Positions 56,180 through 64,000 of a DNA stretch of 64,000 nt are shown piece by piece. The position numbers were made by a program, and so were the translations under genes. The DNA lies in contig CAWJCM010000007.1 of NCBI GenBank assembly GCA_963841405.1, forward strand, positions 620,001 through 684,000. Reading direction: 5' to 3'. The notes below the pieces were generated by a model. The model did no database searches, had not been told where the DNA came from, and worked only from the letters and a program-made list of their open reading frames with translations. Source of the stretch: DATBLE01 sp963841405 (GTDB lineage Bacteria > Actinomycetota > Thermoleophilia > Gaiellales > Gaiellaceae). Every line of letters starts with the position of its first letter. The stretch's first letter is position 1.

Positions 56180-57424
56180 TCATGCCGCTGCCAGCCGGTC
56201 GAGCAGCGCGTCGGCGTCGGGCGCGATCCGCACGGGCCGGAGGCGGTCGGCCACCGGCCCCGGCGTCTTCAGGCCGTCCCCGGTGACCAGCAGGACGACC
56301 CGGTCGCCCGGCCCGGCCCCGCCGGAGGCGGCGGCCTCGCGGAGCGCGCCGAGCGTCACGCCGGCGGCCGTCTCGCCGAACACGCCCGCCGTCTCGGCCA
56401 GCAGCGCCATCCCTTCGCCGACCGCGTCCTCCGCGACGGCGTGGATCGCTCCCCCCGACGCCTCGGCGGTGGCGACCGCCAGATCGCCGTCGGCGGGGCT
56501 GCCGATCGCCAGCGACCGCGCCACCGTGTCGGGGCGTACGGGCCTCACGGGCGCGCCCGCCCCGAAGGCCGTCGCAACCGGCGAGCAGCCCTCTGCCTGG
56601 CCGCCGACGAGCCTGGGAGGCTCGCCCTGGACCAGCCCGAGCTCGAGCAGGTCGGCGAAGCCCTGGTGGAGCTTCGTGTACAGCGAGCCCGAGGCGATCG
56701 GCGCGACGACCAGGTCGGGCAGCTCCCAGCCGAGCTGCTCGGCGATCTCGTACGCGAGCGTCTTCGAGCCCTCTGCGTAGTAGCTCCGCAGCCCGACGTT
56801 CACGAACGCCCAGGGCAGCTCGAACGACAGCTCGATCGTGAGCCGGCTGCAGTCGTCGTAGGTGCCGTCGACCGCGTACAGCGTCGCGCCGTAGACGGCG
56901 GTCGGAGTCAGCTTCTCCGGCTCGAGGTCGGCCGGGCAGAACACGGCCGCCTCGAGACCCTCCGCCGCGGCTCGCGCCGCAACGGCGTTGGCCAGGTTCC
57001 CCGTCGAGGAGCACGCCAGCGTGGTCAGGCCGAGCTCCTGCGCCTTGGCGGTCGCGACCGCCACGACCCGGTCCTTGAACGAGTGGGTCGGGTTCGCCGT
57101 GTCGAGCTTCAGCCAGAGCTCTCCGATGCCGAGGTGCTCCGCCAGCCTCGGCGCACGTACGAGCGGCGTGAAGCCTGGTGCCAGTCTCTGTTCCGTGGGC
57201 GCCGTCACAGGGAGCAGCCCTGCATAGCGCCAGAGCGACGGTGGGCCTGCGGCGATCGCCTCGCGGGTGACGGTCCGAGCCAACTCGCCGCGGTCGTAGA
57301 CCGGGTCGAGCGGACCCCAGCAACGCGAGCAGATGCCGATCCCCTCGAGCCCGTGGTCGGTCTCGCAGTTGCGACAGCGAAGTGCGGTGGCGGACAACAG
57401 ATTCCCCTTCCTCTCGCTCGACAT
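56180..57424 (-). CDS. thrC: Threonine synthase
   Basis: A PLP enzyme of about 414 residues. The N-terminus carries a rubredoxin-like zinc ribbon (LRCRNCETDHGLEGIGICSR, then CWGPL), common in actinobacterial ThrC. The PLP-lysine is in NPTHSFKDRVVAVATAKAQE near residue 105, SSTGNLANAVAA binds the PLP phosphate, and VAPIASGSLYTKL plus GMALLAETAGVFGETAAGVT follow. It converts O-phosphohomoserine to threonine. The ATG shown has no good ribosome site; a TTG nine codons downstream follows AGGAAGGGG at good spacing and is a strong alternative, and the open frame extends farther upstream. Confidence 0.88.
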   Translation of the reverse strand: MSSERKGNLLSATALRCRNCETDHGLEGIGICSRCWGPLDPVYDRGELARTVTREAIAAGPPSLWRYAGLLPVTAPTEQRLAPGFTPLVRAPRLAEHLGIGELWLKLDTANPTHSFKDRVVAVATAKAQELGLTTLACSSTGNLANAVAARAAAEGLEAAVFCPADLEPEKLTPTAVYGATLYAVDGTYDDCSRLTIELSFELPWAFVNVGLRSYYAEGSKTLAYEIAEQLGWELPDLVVAPIASGSLYTKLHQGFADLLELGLVQGEPPRLVGGQAEGCSPVATAFGAGAPVRPVRPDTVARSLAIGSPADGDLAVATAEASGGAIHAVAEDAVGEGMALLAETAGVFGETAAGVTLGALREAAASGGAGPGDRVVLLVTGDGLKTPGPVADRLRPVRIAPDADALLDRLAAA

Positions 57425-57467
57425 CCTCCGAGCCTCGCGGCTCGCCGGGCTTGGCACCTTGCCGCTC

Positions 57468-57497
57468 TCGTGTGGTCGACTCTGTCGTGTGGTCGAC
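57468..57497. promoter_or_regulatory. Direct repeat of a 13-base box in the thrC/aminotransferase divergent region
   Basis: TCGTGTGGTCGAC occurs twice with a 17-base period (starts at 57468 and 57485), each containing the palindromic GTCGAC core. It lies in the 174-base divergent gap, 44 bases from the thrC start and about 100 bases from the aminotransferase start, so it is a good candidate regulator-binding site. Confidence 0.5.
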
Positions 57498-57585
57498 ACT
57501 GCGCGGTAGGTTGCCGAGGCGTCGTAGGGCCGGTTCCCTCAGCCTCTCTCGATGTGAGCGGGGATCGCCCGCCCGCGCGACCGAC

Positions 57586-57591
57586 TATACA
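57586..57591 (+). promoter_or_regulatory. -10 hexamer of the aminotransferase gene
   Basis: TATACA seven bases before the GTG start, the most consensus-like of the -10 elements in this window. Confidence 0.5.
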
Positions 57592-57598
57592 TACGAAA

Positions 57599-58786
57599 GT
57601 GCCTCCACGCGAGCTCCGCCGGGTCGACTCGTTGCCGCCGTACGTCTTCGCGGCGATCAACGACCTGAAGCTGGAGCTGCGCCGCGCCGGCGAGGACGTT
57701 GTCGATCTCGGCTTCGGCAACCCGGACCTCCCCTCGCCCCCGGCGGCGGTCGAGAAGCTGCGCGAGGCGGTGGTGAATCCGCGCAACCACCGGTATTCGT
57801 CCAGCCGCGGGATTCCGAACCTGCGACGGGCGATCTGCGATCTCTACGCGCGCCGGTTCGGCGTCGAGCTCGACCCGGAGGTGCAGGCGCTGACGACGAT
57901 CGGCGCCAAGGAGGGGCTCGCGCACCTGATGTGGGTGCTCGTCCAGCCCGGAGACGCCGCGGTCGTGCCAAGCCCGAGCTACCCGATCCACCTCTTCGCG
58001 CCGGCCTTCGCCGGAGCGGTCGTGGAGCGGATCGCGATGGGTCAGCACGAACAGGACCTGTTCGGCAACGTCGTCGAGGCGGTCGAGCGGTCGAGCCCTC
58101 GGCCTCGCGTGCTGCTGCTCTCGTTCCCGCACAACCCGACGACCGCCGTCGTCGACGCTCGGTTCATGCAACGCGTGGTCGACTTCGCGTGCGAGCAGGA
58201 GCTGGTGGTCGTGCATGACTTCGCCTACGCCGATCTCGCCTTCGACGGGCACGTGCCGCCGTCGATCCTCCAGGCCGAGCGCGCCGACGAGGTCGCCGTG
58301 GAGCTGTACACGCTGACCAAGTCGTTCTCGATGGCCGGCTGGCGGGTCGGCTTCGTGGTCGGGAACGCCGAGGTCGTGGGTGCGCTCGCGCGGCTGAAGT
58401 CGTACCTCGACTACGGCACGTTCCAGCCGATCCAGATCGCCGCCATCGTGGCGATGAACGAGGCGCCCGACTTCCCGCGCGAGGTCTGCGAGGTCTACCG
58501 CTCGCGGCGCGACGCCCTCTGCGCAGGGCTCGGGCGCATCGGCTGGGAGGTCCCGAGGCCGAAGGGGACGATGTTCGTCTGGGCGCCGATCCCCGAGCCG
58601 TACCGTCGCCTCGGCTCCCTCGAGTTCGCGGTCAAGCTCGCGCGCGAGGCGCGGGTCGCGGTCAGCCCGGGCCTCGGCTTCGGCACGGACGGCGACGGGC
58701 ACGTCCGCTTCGCCCTGGTCGAGAACGAGCAGCGGATCGGCCAGGCGGTGGCGGGGTTGCGCCGCGCGCTTCCCGAGCTGGGGTAG
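57599..58786 (+). CDS. alaC: Class I/II aminotransferase, AlaC-like
   Basis: A 395-residue PLP enzyme of fold type I. N-terminal PRELRRVDSLPPYVFAAIND and VDLGFGNPDLPSPPAAVEKL, then YPIHLFAPAFAGAVVERI. LSFPHNPTTAVVDARFMQRV binds PLP, VVVHDFAYADLAFDG provides the Asp and Tyr, and the Schiff-base Lys is in LYTLTKSFSMAGWRVGFVVG near residue 240. The sequence is closest in feel to AlaC (alanine:2-oxoglutarate) and to LL-diaminopimelate aminotransferases. Alanine is the more likely product, but DAP synthesis is not excluded. Leaderless GTG start. It is divergent from thrC, so both may be controlled from the shared region. Confidence 0.85.
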   Translation: MPPRELRRVDSLPPYVFAAINDLKLELRRAGEDVVDLGFGNPDLPSPPAAVEKLREAVVNPRNHRYSSSRGIPNLRRAICDLYARRFGVELDPEVQALTTIGAKEGLAHLMWVLVQPGDAAVVPSPSYPIHLFAPAFAGAVVERIAMGQHEQDLFGNVVEAVERSSPRPRVLLLSFPHNPTTAVVDARFMQRVVDFACEQELVVVHDFAYADLAFDGHVPPSILQAERADEVAVELYTLTKSFSMAGWRVGFVVGNAEVVGALARLKSYLDYGTFQPIQIAAIVAMNEAPDFPREVCEVYRSRRDALCAGLGRIGWEVPRPKGTMFVWAPIPEPYRRLGSLEFAVKLAREARVAVSPGLGFGTDGDGHVRFALVENEQRIGQAVAGLRRALPELG

Positions 58787-58845
58787 CCGCGGCGGCGGAC
58801 GGCCGGGCGAGCGACTATCCTGGGAGGCGCGCCGGCGCGAGGACG

Positions 58846-58901
58846 CGTCGGCGGACGGTGCTGATGCCTTCAGGAGCCGACGGCCCCTGGGGGCTTTTTT
58901 T
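58846..58901 (+). terminator. Terminator with preceding hairpins in the response-regulator leader
   Basis: A 7-base stem CGTCGGC / GCCGACG enclosing a small hairpin CTGA-TGCCT-TCAG abuts a GC stem GGCCC-CTGG-GGGCT followed by seven T. This lies between a TATCCT hexamer at 58815 and the ribosome site of the next gene, so it is either the alaC terminator or an attenuator inside the next gene's 5' leader. Confidence 0.6.
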
Positions 58902-58920
58902 GTTGGGAAGGGAGGGCACG

Positions 58921-59469
58921 GTGAACGACACGACGCTCGACGGGCGCCTGCGGATCCTGATCGCCGAGGACGAGACGATCATCCGGGCGGACCTCCTAGC
59001 CATGCTCGAGGACGACGGCCACGTCGTGTGCGGCGCAGCGCGCAACGGACGCGAGGCGGTCGAGCTCGCACGCGAGCTGGCGCCGGACGTCGCGCTCCTC
59101 GACGTCCGCATGCCCGAGCTGGACGGAGTCGAGGCGTGCCGGCGTATCTACGCCGAGCGGCCGACTCCCGTGATCATGCTGACCGCGTTCGCCGACCGCG
59201 GCCTCGTCGAGCGGGCCCTCGAGGCCGGCGCCTTCACCTACCTGGTCAAGCCCTTCCGGGAGACGGATGTGCTACCCGCCGTCCGGGCGGCGGTGAGACG
59301 GCACGCGGAGCTGCTCGAGGCGCGGCGCGCGGTCGGCGGCTCGGCGCAGTCGATCTCTCTCGGCATCCGCTCGCAGGGCGGCTTCGTCTGGCCGGTCGGC
59401 CTGCACCGGCGGGCCGACGGGTCGGTCTTCGTCACGGGCCTTCCGGGGCAGGTCGAACCCGACGCGTGA
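58921..59469 (+). CDS. PdtaR-like response regulator lacking an ANTAR domain
   Basis: A 182-residue protein. The receiver domain (about 10-125) is complete: LRILIAEDETIIRADLLAML with the acidic pair, the phospho-Asp in ALLDVRMPELDGVEA, Thr in VIMLTAFADRG and Lys in YLVKPFRETDVLP. It most resembles PdtaR-type receivers. After residue 135, where PdtaR carries an RNA-binding ANTAR helix bundle, there is instead a 45-residue tail (SISLGIRSQGGFVWPVGLHR, RADGSVFVTGLPGQ) of beta character. GTG start with GGGAGG upstream. The leader contains a terminator. No histidine kinase is adjacent. Output mode unknown. Confidence 0.8.
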   Translation: MNDTTLDGRLRILIAEDETIIRADLLAMLEDDGHVVCGAARNGREAVELARELAPDVALLDVRMPELDGVEACRRIYAERPTPVIMLTAFADRGLVERALEAGAFTYLVKPFRETDVLPAVRAAVRRHAELLEARRAVGGSAQSISLGIRSQGGFVWPVGLHRRADGSVFVTGLPGQVEPDA

Positions 59470-59489
59470 GCGTCGGCTCGCGCGGAGGT

Positions 59490-62031
59490 TCAGCCGGTAT
59501 TGCGTAGCGCGGTCGCGATTCCGGCGATCGAGCGAAGGAGCGGCGGGCGGACCTGCTCGCGCTCGCCGTCGTCGCGGGCCTGGCGGTAGCGCGCGAGCAG
59601 CTCGACCTGGATCGCGTTCATCGGGTCCACGTACGGGTTGCGCAGGGCGATCGACCGTTGGAGAACAGGCTGGCGGTCGAGCAGCGCATCCGCCTCGACG
59701 ATCTGCAGGACCGCCGCCACCGTCCGCCCGTGCTCGGATTCGATCTCTGCGAACAACCGCTCGGGGTCGGCCTCCGCCGGGACCAGCGAGAGATAGCTGC
59801 GGGCGATCTCCAGGCTCGACTTCGCGAGCGTCATCTCGAGGTTCTCGACGAGCGACCGGAAGAACGCGAACGAGCGGTAGAGCCGCCGCAGCTCGCGCGG
59901 CGGAGCCGAGCGACTCCAGCGCTGCCCCGCAGCCGTACCAGGCCGGCAGCAGGCACCGGTTCTGCGTCCAGGCGAAGACCCAGGGGATCGCGCGCAGCGC
60001 CTGCAGCAGGCGGTCGCTTCCCGGTCGGCGGGTGGGCCGCGAGCCGAGGGCGAGGAGCGAGAGCTCGTCGACCGGCGTGAAGGAGCGGAAGAACGGAGCG
60101 AACAGCGGATCCTCCCAGACGAGCCTCCGGTAGGCCGCGTGCGCCGCCGCGGAGAGGTCCGCCATCAGATCGTGCGCACCCGGGGGCGGCGCTGCCTGCG
60201 CAACGTCGGGGAAGGCCGCGAGCAGCGTCGCGGCGAGCGCCGCCTCGAGGTTGCGATAGGCGAGGCCCGGCAGCCCGTACTTGAAGGAGATCGTCTCGCC
60301 CTGTTCGGTCAGCTTCAGCCGCCCGGGCGGATGACCGGGGGGCTGGGCGAGGATGGCCGCGTACGTGGGGCCGCCGCCCCGGCCGGCGCTTCCCCCGCGC
60401 CCGTGAAAGACGGTCAGCTCGAGTCGCCTTCGGCGCGCGAGTGCAGCGAGCGCCTCCTGCGTGCGGAAGATCTCCCACTGCGCGGTCAGGTACCCGCCGT
60501 CCTTGCCGGAGTCGGAATAGCCGACCATCACCTCGAGCCGCCGGCCACGCGAATCGACGGCGCGGCGGAACCGCCGATGGGAGAGGAGTTCCTCGACGAT
60601 CGCCGACGCGGAGCGCAGATCGTCGATCGTCTCGAAGAGTGGCACCACCGAGAGGCGTGCGCCGGCCTCCTCGGCCAGGTCGAGGGCCGCGAGCACATCG
60701 GCGGCCGACGCGGTGCCGGAGACGATCAGCGTGTCGATCGCCTCGACACCGTGACGAGCCTGTGCGCGGGCCGTTGCCGCGAAGCTCCTGCGGGTTCGCG
60801 CGGTCGGCCGACGTAGCTCGGCGGCGTGCAGCCGGATGTCGAGCTGCGCCACGTGGAAGCCGAACAGCTCGACGCGTCGCCGAAGCGCCGCGAGCCGGCC
60901 GTCCGCCAGCCGGGCGCCGCGGTTGGCGCGCAGGCTGCGGTCGACCAGCTCGAGGTCGTCGAGGAACTCCCGCGGCGACCGGTATTCGTCGGGCCGCCCC
61001 TCGACCGTCTCGCCGAGCCGGTGCCAGACCAGCGAGAGCTTCCTCCGGTAGGGCTCGTCCTCGTTGGTGCGGCCGATCCGCGCGGTGTACCGCGGCATCG
61101 CACGCTCGTCGCGCGTGATCGAGCGGCGCAGCTCCGGCGACACGTCGACGAGCGTGCCGGCGAGCCCGAGCCGTGCCGCCAGCTCTCGAACCTCGGCCCG
61201 GTAGCGCGCGAGCACGAGCTGCCGCGCCCGGGCCAGCGCTTCCTCGATCGTTCGAGGCCCGGCGTTCGGGTTGCCGTCCTGGTCGCCGCCGATCCAGCTC
61301 CCGAAGCGTAGCGGCGTCCCCGCTGCCGGGATGCTGCGGCGAAGGTCGCCGACCAGCGCCGGTGCGACCTCGAGGAGGCTCTGCTCGAAGAACCAGAGGC
61401 CGTGGCGGATCTCGTCGACCACGCGCGGCCGCTGCGAGCGGACCTCGTCCGTCTGCCAGAGCGCCGTCACCTCCTCGGCGAGCAGGGTCTTCACCTGGTC
61501 GAGCGCCGCGCGCGACAGGGCCGGGCCGTCGAGCCGGTCGAGCAGGCCGTCGAGCCGCACCTGGGCGGCGAGCACCGTGCGGCGCGTCGCCTCGGTCGGA
61601 TGCGCGGTGAGGACGAGCTCGAGCGACAGGCGCTTCGCCGCGGCTGCGAGCCGGCGCGGCGGCACGGCGGCCCGCTCGAGCTCGGCGAGCGCCTCGGCCA
61701 GCGACTCGCGCGGGATGCGCCGCTCGTGCTCGTACTCCCGCCGGCGCCGGAGCCGGTGGTGCTGCTCGGCGAGGTTGACGAGCTGGAAGTAGAGGGCGAA
61801 GGCTCGCAAGACCTCCGCCTGCCGTCCAAGTGGCATCTTCGAGACGGCCGAGGCGAGCCGCTGCCGCTCGCCCTCAGAGCCGGACGTCCGGGCGCGCCGC
61901 GACAGGGCGCGGATCCTTTCCTCGTCGGTGAGCAGGCTCCGGCCGCCCTGCTCCACCAGGACCCGGCCCAGGATCTCGCCGAGGAGGCGGACGTCTCGCC
62001 GTAGTGGTGCTTCCGGGTCGCGAGTGGTCAT
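59490..62031 (-). CDS. ppc: Phosphoenolpyruvate carboxylase, interrupted by a one-base frameshift
   Basis: A protein of about 846 residues in two frames. Frame one carries MTTRDPEAPLRRDVRLLGEI, LVLTAHPTEATRRTVLAA (catalytic His), GSWIGGDQDGNPNAG, VMVGYSDSGKDGGYLTAQ, FHGRGGSAGRGGGPTYAA and, to about residue 700, FAWTQNRCLLPAWYGCGAAL. Then the frame slips: the conserved RELRRLYRSFAFFRSLVENL, EMTLAKSSLEIA and C-terminal QVELLARYR...ATALRNTG lie in another frame, ending at 59490. The break is within about 59896-59925 and needs only one base. All catalytic motifs are otherwise present. It makes oxaloacetate from PEP. Either an assembly error or a recent pseudogene. Confidence 0.85.
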
Positions 62032-62152
62032 GTCGGCAGCTTGCGCGATTCGGCGGTCGCGCCGCCGGTCAGCGGGCGACCGAGGCGCCGACCGGCAGGC
62101 CTGGCGGGCGCGCGACGGAACTGGCCGTCCGCGACTCGACCGCCGCCCCGTC

Positions 62153-63850
62153 CTAGGGCCTCGTGACCGCGCCCTCGCTCGCCGAGGCGACCTGGGCCGC
62201 GTACTTCGCCAGCACTCCGCTCTCGTAGCGAGGAGCCGGCGGAGCCCACGCCGCCGCCCGCGCCGCGAGCTCGTCGTCCGGGAGCTCGACCCGCAGCTCA
62301 CCGGCCTCGACGTCGATGCACACCGGGTCGCCCTCCCGGAGGGCGGCGATCGGTCCACCCCGGAAGGCCTCGGGCACGACGTGGCCGACCATGAAGCCGT
62401 GGGTGGCGCCGGAGAAGCGGCCGTCCGTGATCAGCGCGACCGAGTCGCCGAGCCCCTCGCCGATGAGCGCCCCCGTCACCTGGAGCATCTCCGGCATGCC
62501 GGGCCCGCCGGCGGGGCCCTCGTAGCGGATCACGACCACGTCGCCCGGCTGGATCTGTTTGGCCTTGACGGCGGCGAAGGCGTCCTGCTCGTTGTCGAAC
62601 ACGCGGGCCGGCCCGCGGTGCTCGGTGCGGTCGACGGTCAGCTTGACGACGCAGCCGTCGGGCGCGAGGTTGCCGCGCAGGATCCGCAGGGAGCCGCTCT
62701 TCTTGATCGGCCGGTCGATCGACGCGATCACCTCCTGGCCCTCGGTCTCGACGACCGCGGTCGCCACCTCCCCGAGCGTGCGGCCGTCGACGGTCGGCAG
62801 CTCACCGTGGACGAGCCCCTGCCTCGCGAGCTCGCGGGCGACGAGCGCAACCCCACCCGCTCGGTAGACGTCGGTCGCATGGAACCGGCCCCACGGCTTC
62901 ATGTCGGCGAGCACCGGCGTGCGTCCCGCGATCCGGTCGAAGTCGTCGATCGTGAATCCGATCCCGAACTCGCGCGCGATCGCCAGCAGGTGCAACAGCC
63001 CGTTCGTGGAGCCGCCGGTGGCGACCACCGAGGCGGCAGCGTTCTCGATGGCCTCCCGCGTGACGAAGTACGAGGGTCGGACATCGCGCCGCACGAGGTC
63101 GACCACCAGGCGGCCGCACTCCGCGGCGGCATCGGCCTTCTGCGGTGAGAGCGCCGGGATGCCGTTCAGCCCGGGCGGGCTGATCCCGAGGAACTCGAGG
63201 ATCGTCGACATCGTGTTGGCGGTGAACTGGCCGCCGCAGGCCCCGGCGCCGGGGCACGCGACCGCCTCGAGCTCATGCAGCTCCTCGGCGCTGACGCGGC
63301 CTGCCGCATAGCCGCCGATCGCCTCGTAGACGTCGGCGACTGTGACGTCGCGGCCGCGGAAGACCCCGGGCGCGATCGAGCCCGTGTAGAGGACGACCGA
63401 CGGGATGTCCAGCCGGCCCATCGCCATCACCGCCGCCGGGTTCGTCTTGTCGCAGGCGACCAGGCAGACGAGCCCGTCGAACATGTGCCCCCGCGCGACG
63501 AGCTCGATCGAGTCGGCGATCACCTCACGCGAGATCAGGCTTGCGCGCATTCCCTCGGTGCCCATCGTCACGCCGTCCGAGATCGCGATCGTGTTGAACT
63601 CCATCGGCGTCCCGCCGGCCTCGCGGATGCCGCGCTTCACGTCCTGCGCCAATTCGCGCTGATTCAGGTTGCACGGCATCGTCTCGATCCACGTGGTGGC
63701 GACGCCGACGATCGGCTTGGCGAGGTCGTCGTCGGTGAAGCCGGTGCCCTTCAGCATCGACCGGGCGCCTGCGCGGTCGGGGCCGTTCGTGATCGCGGCG
63801 CTGTGCCGCTTCGCCGGGTCGGCCGGCCGGTCGTACGGGCTCGAGCTCAT
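62153..63850 (-). CDS. ilvD: Dihydroxy-acid dehydratase
   Basis: A 565-residue Fe-S dehydratase. VVGVATTWIETMPCNLNQRE, then FNTIAISDGVTMGTEGMRAS, VCLVACDKTNPAAVMAMG and VACPGAGACGGQFTANTM contain the three cluster cysteines; the metal and substrate residues ATGGSTNGLLHLLAIAREFG and ITDGRFSGATHGFMVGHV follow. It dehydrates 2,3-dihydroxy acids to the 2-oxo acids of valine and isoleucine. The ATG lies six bases after TAGGAT, which itself begins with the ilvC stop TAG, so ilvD may be transcribed both from ilvC and on its own. Confidence 0.95.
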   Translation of the reverse strand: MSSSPYDRPADPAKRHSAAITNGPDRAGARSMLKGTGFTDDDLAKPIVGVATTWIETMPCNLNQRELAQDVKRGIREAGGTPMEFNTIAISDGVTMGTEGMRASLISREVIADSIELVARGHMFDGLVCLVACDKTNPAAVMAMGRLDIPSVVLYTGSIAPGVFRGRDVTVADVYEAIGGYAAGRVSAEELHELEAVACPGAGACGGQFTANTMSTILEFLGISPPGLNGIPALSPQKADAAAECGRLVVDLVRRDVRPSYFVTREAIENAAASVVATGGSTNGLLHLLAIAREFGIGFTIDDFDRIAGRTPVLADMKPWGRFHATDVYRAGGVALVARELARQGLVHGELPTVDGRTLGEVATAVVETEGQEVIASIDRPIKKSGSLRILRGNLAPDGCVVKLTVDRTEHRGPARVFDNEQDAFAAVKAKQIQPGDVVVIRYEGPAGGPGMPEMLQVTGALIGEGLGDSVALITDGRFSGATHGFMVGHVVPEAFRGGPIAALREGDPVCIDVEAGELRVELPDDELAARAAAWAPPAPRYESGVLAKYAAQVASASEGAVTRP

Positions 63851-63856
63851 CCGCCG

Positions 63857-63862
63857 ATCCTA
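63857..63862 (-). promoter_or_regulatory. -10 hexamer of ilvD overlapping the ilvC stop
   Basis: TAGGAT on the minus strand, six bases before the ilvD ATG. Its first three bases are the ilvC stop codon. Confidence 0.4.
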
Positions 63863-64000
63863 CGCCGGGTCGGGCAGCGCCTGCTCCTGCGGCACGCGGT
63901 GCATGAGGCTGCGCAGCTCGGTTCCGACCGTCTCGATCCGCTCTTCCGCGGCCTGCTCGCGCAGCTCGTTCAGCTTCGGCTCGCCGGTCTTCATCTGCTC
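63860..64000 (-). CDS. ilvC: C-terminal end of ketol-acid reductoisomerase (partial)
   Basis: The last 46 codons of a gene that continues beyond the window. The end reads EQMKTGEPKLNELREQAAEE, RIETVGTELRSLM, matching the C-terminal helix of IlvC, where the consensus ends in (E)KVG.ELR.MM. The short tail HRVPQEQALPDPA is specific to this copy. IlvC converts acetohydroxy acids to dihydroxy acids, the substrates of IlvD encoded next. The remaining N-terminal portion is outside the sequence given. Confidence 0.75.
   Translation of the reverse strand, partial: EQMKTGEPKLNELREQAAEERIETVGTELRSLMHRVPQEQALPDPA

Noticed and set aside
58858..58920. An upstream GTG start for the response regulator
   Set aside because: It would translate through the terminator hairpin and T-run; the GTG at 58921 has a ribosome site and matches the receiver start.
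1..64000. CRISPR arrays, transposases, prophage, restriction or antiphage genes
   Set aside because: No regularly spaced repeats, integrases or nuclease clusters were seen; the lone HNH protein is of a common housekeeping type.

Overview
This is a GC-rich (about 70% by eye) chromosomal window with third-position GC bias in essentially every gene. It looks like an aerobic actinobacterium. The strongest marker is the actinobacterial cell-wall signalling island (fhaA, fhaB, pstP, rodA, pbpA and a PASTA-domain pknB). Supporting signs are TatA/TatC, a C-S-B-type SUF operon with SufU, many GTG/TTG starts and widespread 4-base gene overlaps. The gene repertoire and dispersed intergenic palindromes suggest a deep-branching class such as Thermoleophilia, but that placement is inference. 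I see no rRNA, tRNA, CRISPR array, phage or transposase gene.

Layout. 1-3.8 kb: a truncated membrane protein, a holin-like/phosphodiesterase fusion, a PLDc_N-SHOCT protein and an MBL-fold hydrolase. 3.9-9.1 kb (minus): one six-gene operon of MoxR ATPase, DUF58, a membrane protein, VWA, a membrane protein and VWA. 9.5-12.3 kb: a drug-efflux MFS and an orphan branched-chain-type solute-binding protein. 12.4-17.5 kb: a terminal oxidase operon (ctaC, ctaD, ctaE) interleaved with two genes that carry three copies of a Usp-like module. 17.5-24 kb: DUF1361, a dihaem cytochrome c lipoprotein, a TPR protein, adenosine deaminase, an ABC-2 transporter and tatC-tatA. 24-30.7 kb: sufC-sufB, two VOC genes, sufD, a cupin remnant, sufS-sufU and a Rieske protein. 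30.7-38.6 kb: a methyltransferase followed by a candidate structured RNA, a lipoprotein, an NDUFA9-like reductase, dcd, a family-5 SBP, gabT, a kinase and a CNB protein. 38.6-48.6 kb (minus): ddl and the kinase/cell-wall island, headed by another kinase. 48.7-52 kb: a DUF4446 protein, an HNH nuclease and a SIMPL protein. 52-64 kb: amino-acid biosynthesis (leuD, leuC, pheA, a zinc-ribbon microprotein, leuB, thrC, alaC-like, a response regulator, a frameshifted ppc, ilvD and the end of ilvC).

How it fits together. Electron transfer, Fe-S assembly and branched-chain synthesis are linked: LeuCD and IlvD need Fe-S clusters that SUF would supply, and the cytochrome c lipoprotein could feed the oxidase. 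The PknB/PstP/FHA proteins, RodA, the PBP and Ddl form one cell-wall growth and control block. ThrC, AlaC, LeuBCD, IlvCD, PheA and Ppc supply amino acids and oxaloacetate.

Regulation visible in the sequence. Many genes have a TANNNT hexamer only 6-7 bases before the start codon, which points to leaderless mRNAs. Several families of short palindromes are scattered between genes and sometimes inside them. The clearest unexplained elements are a roughly 215-base candidate RNA at about 31.4 kb, the Usp-like modules in the oxidase operon, the VOC pair inside the SUF operon, and the terminator-containing leader of the response regulator at 58.9 kb.
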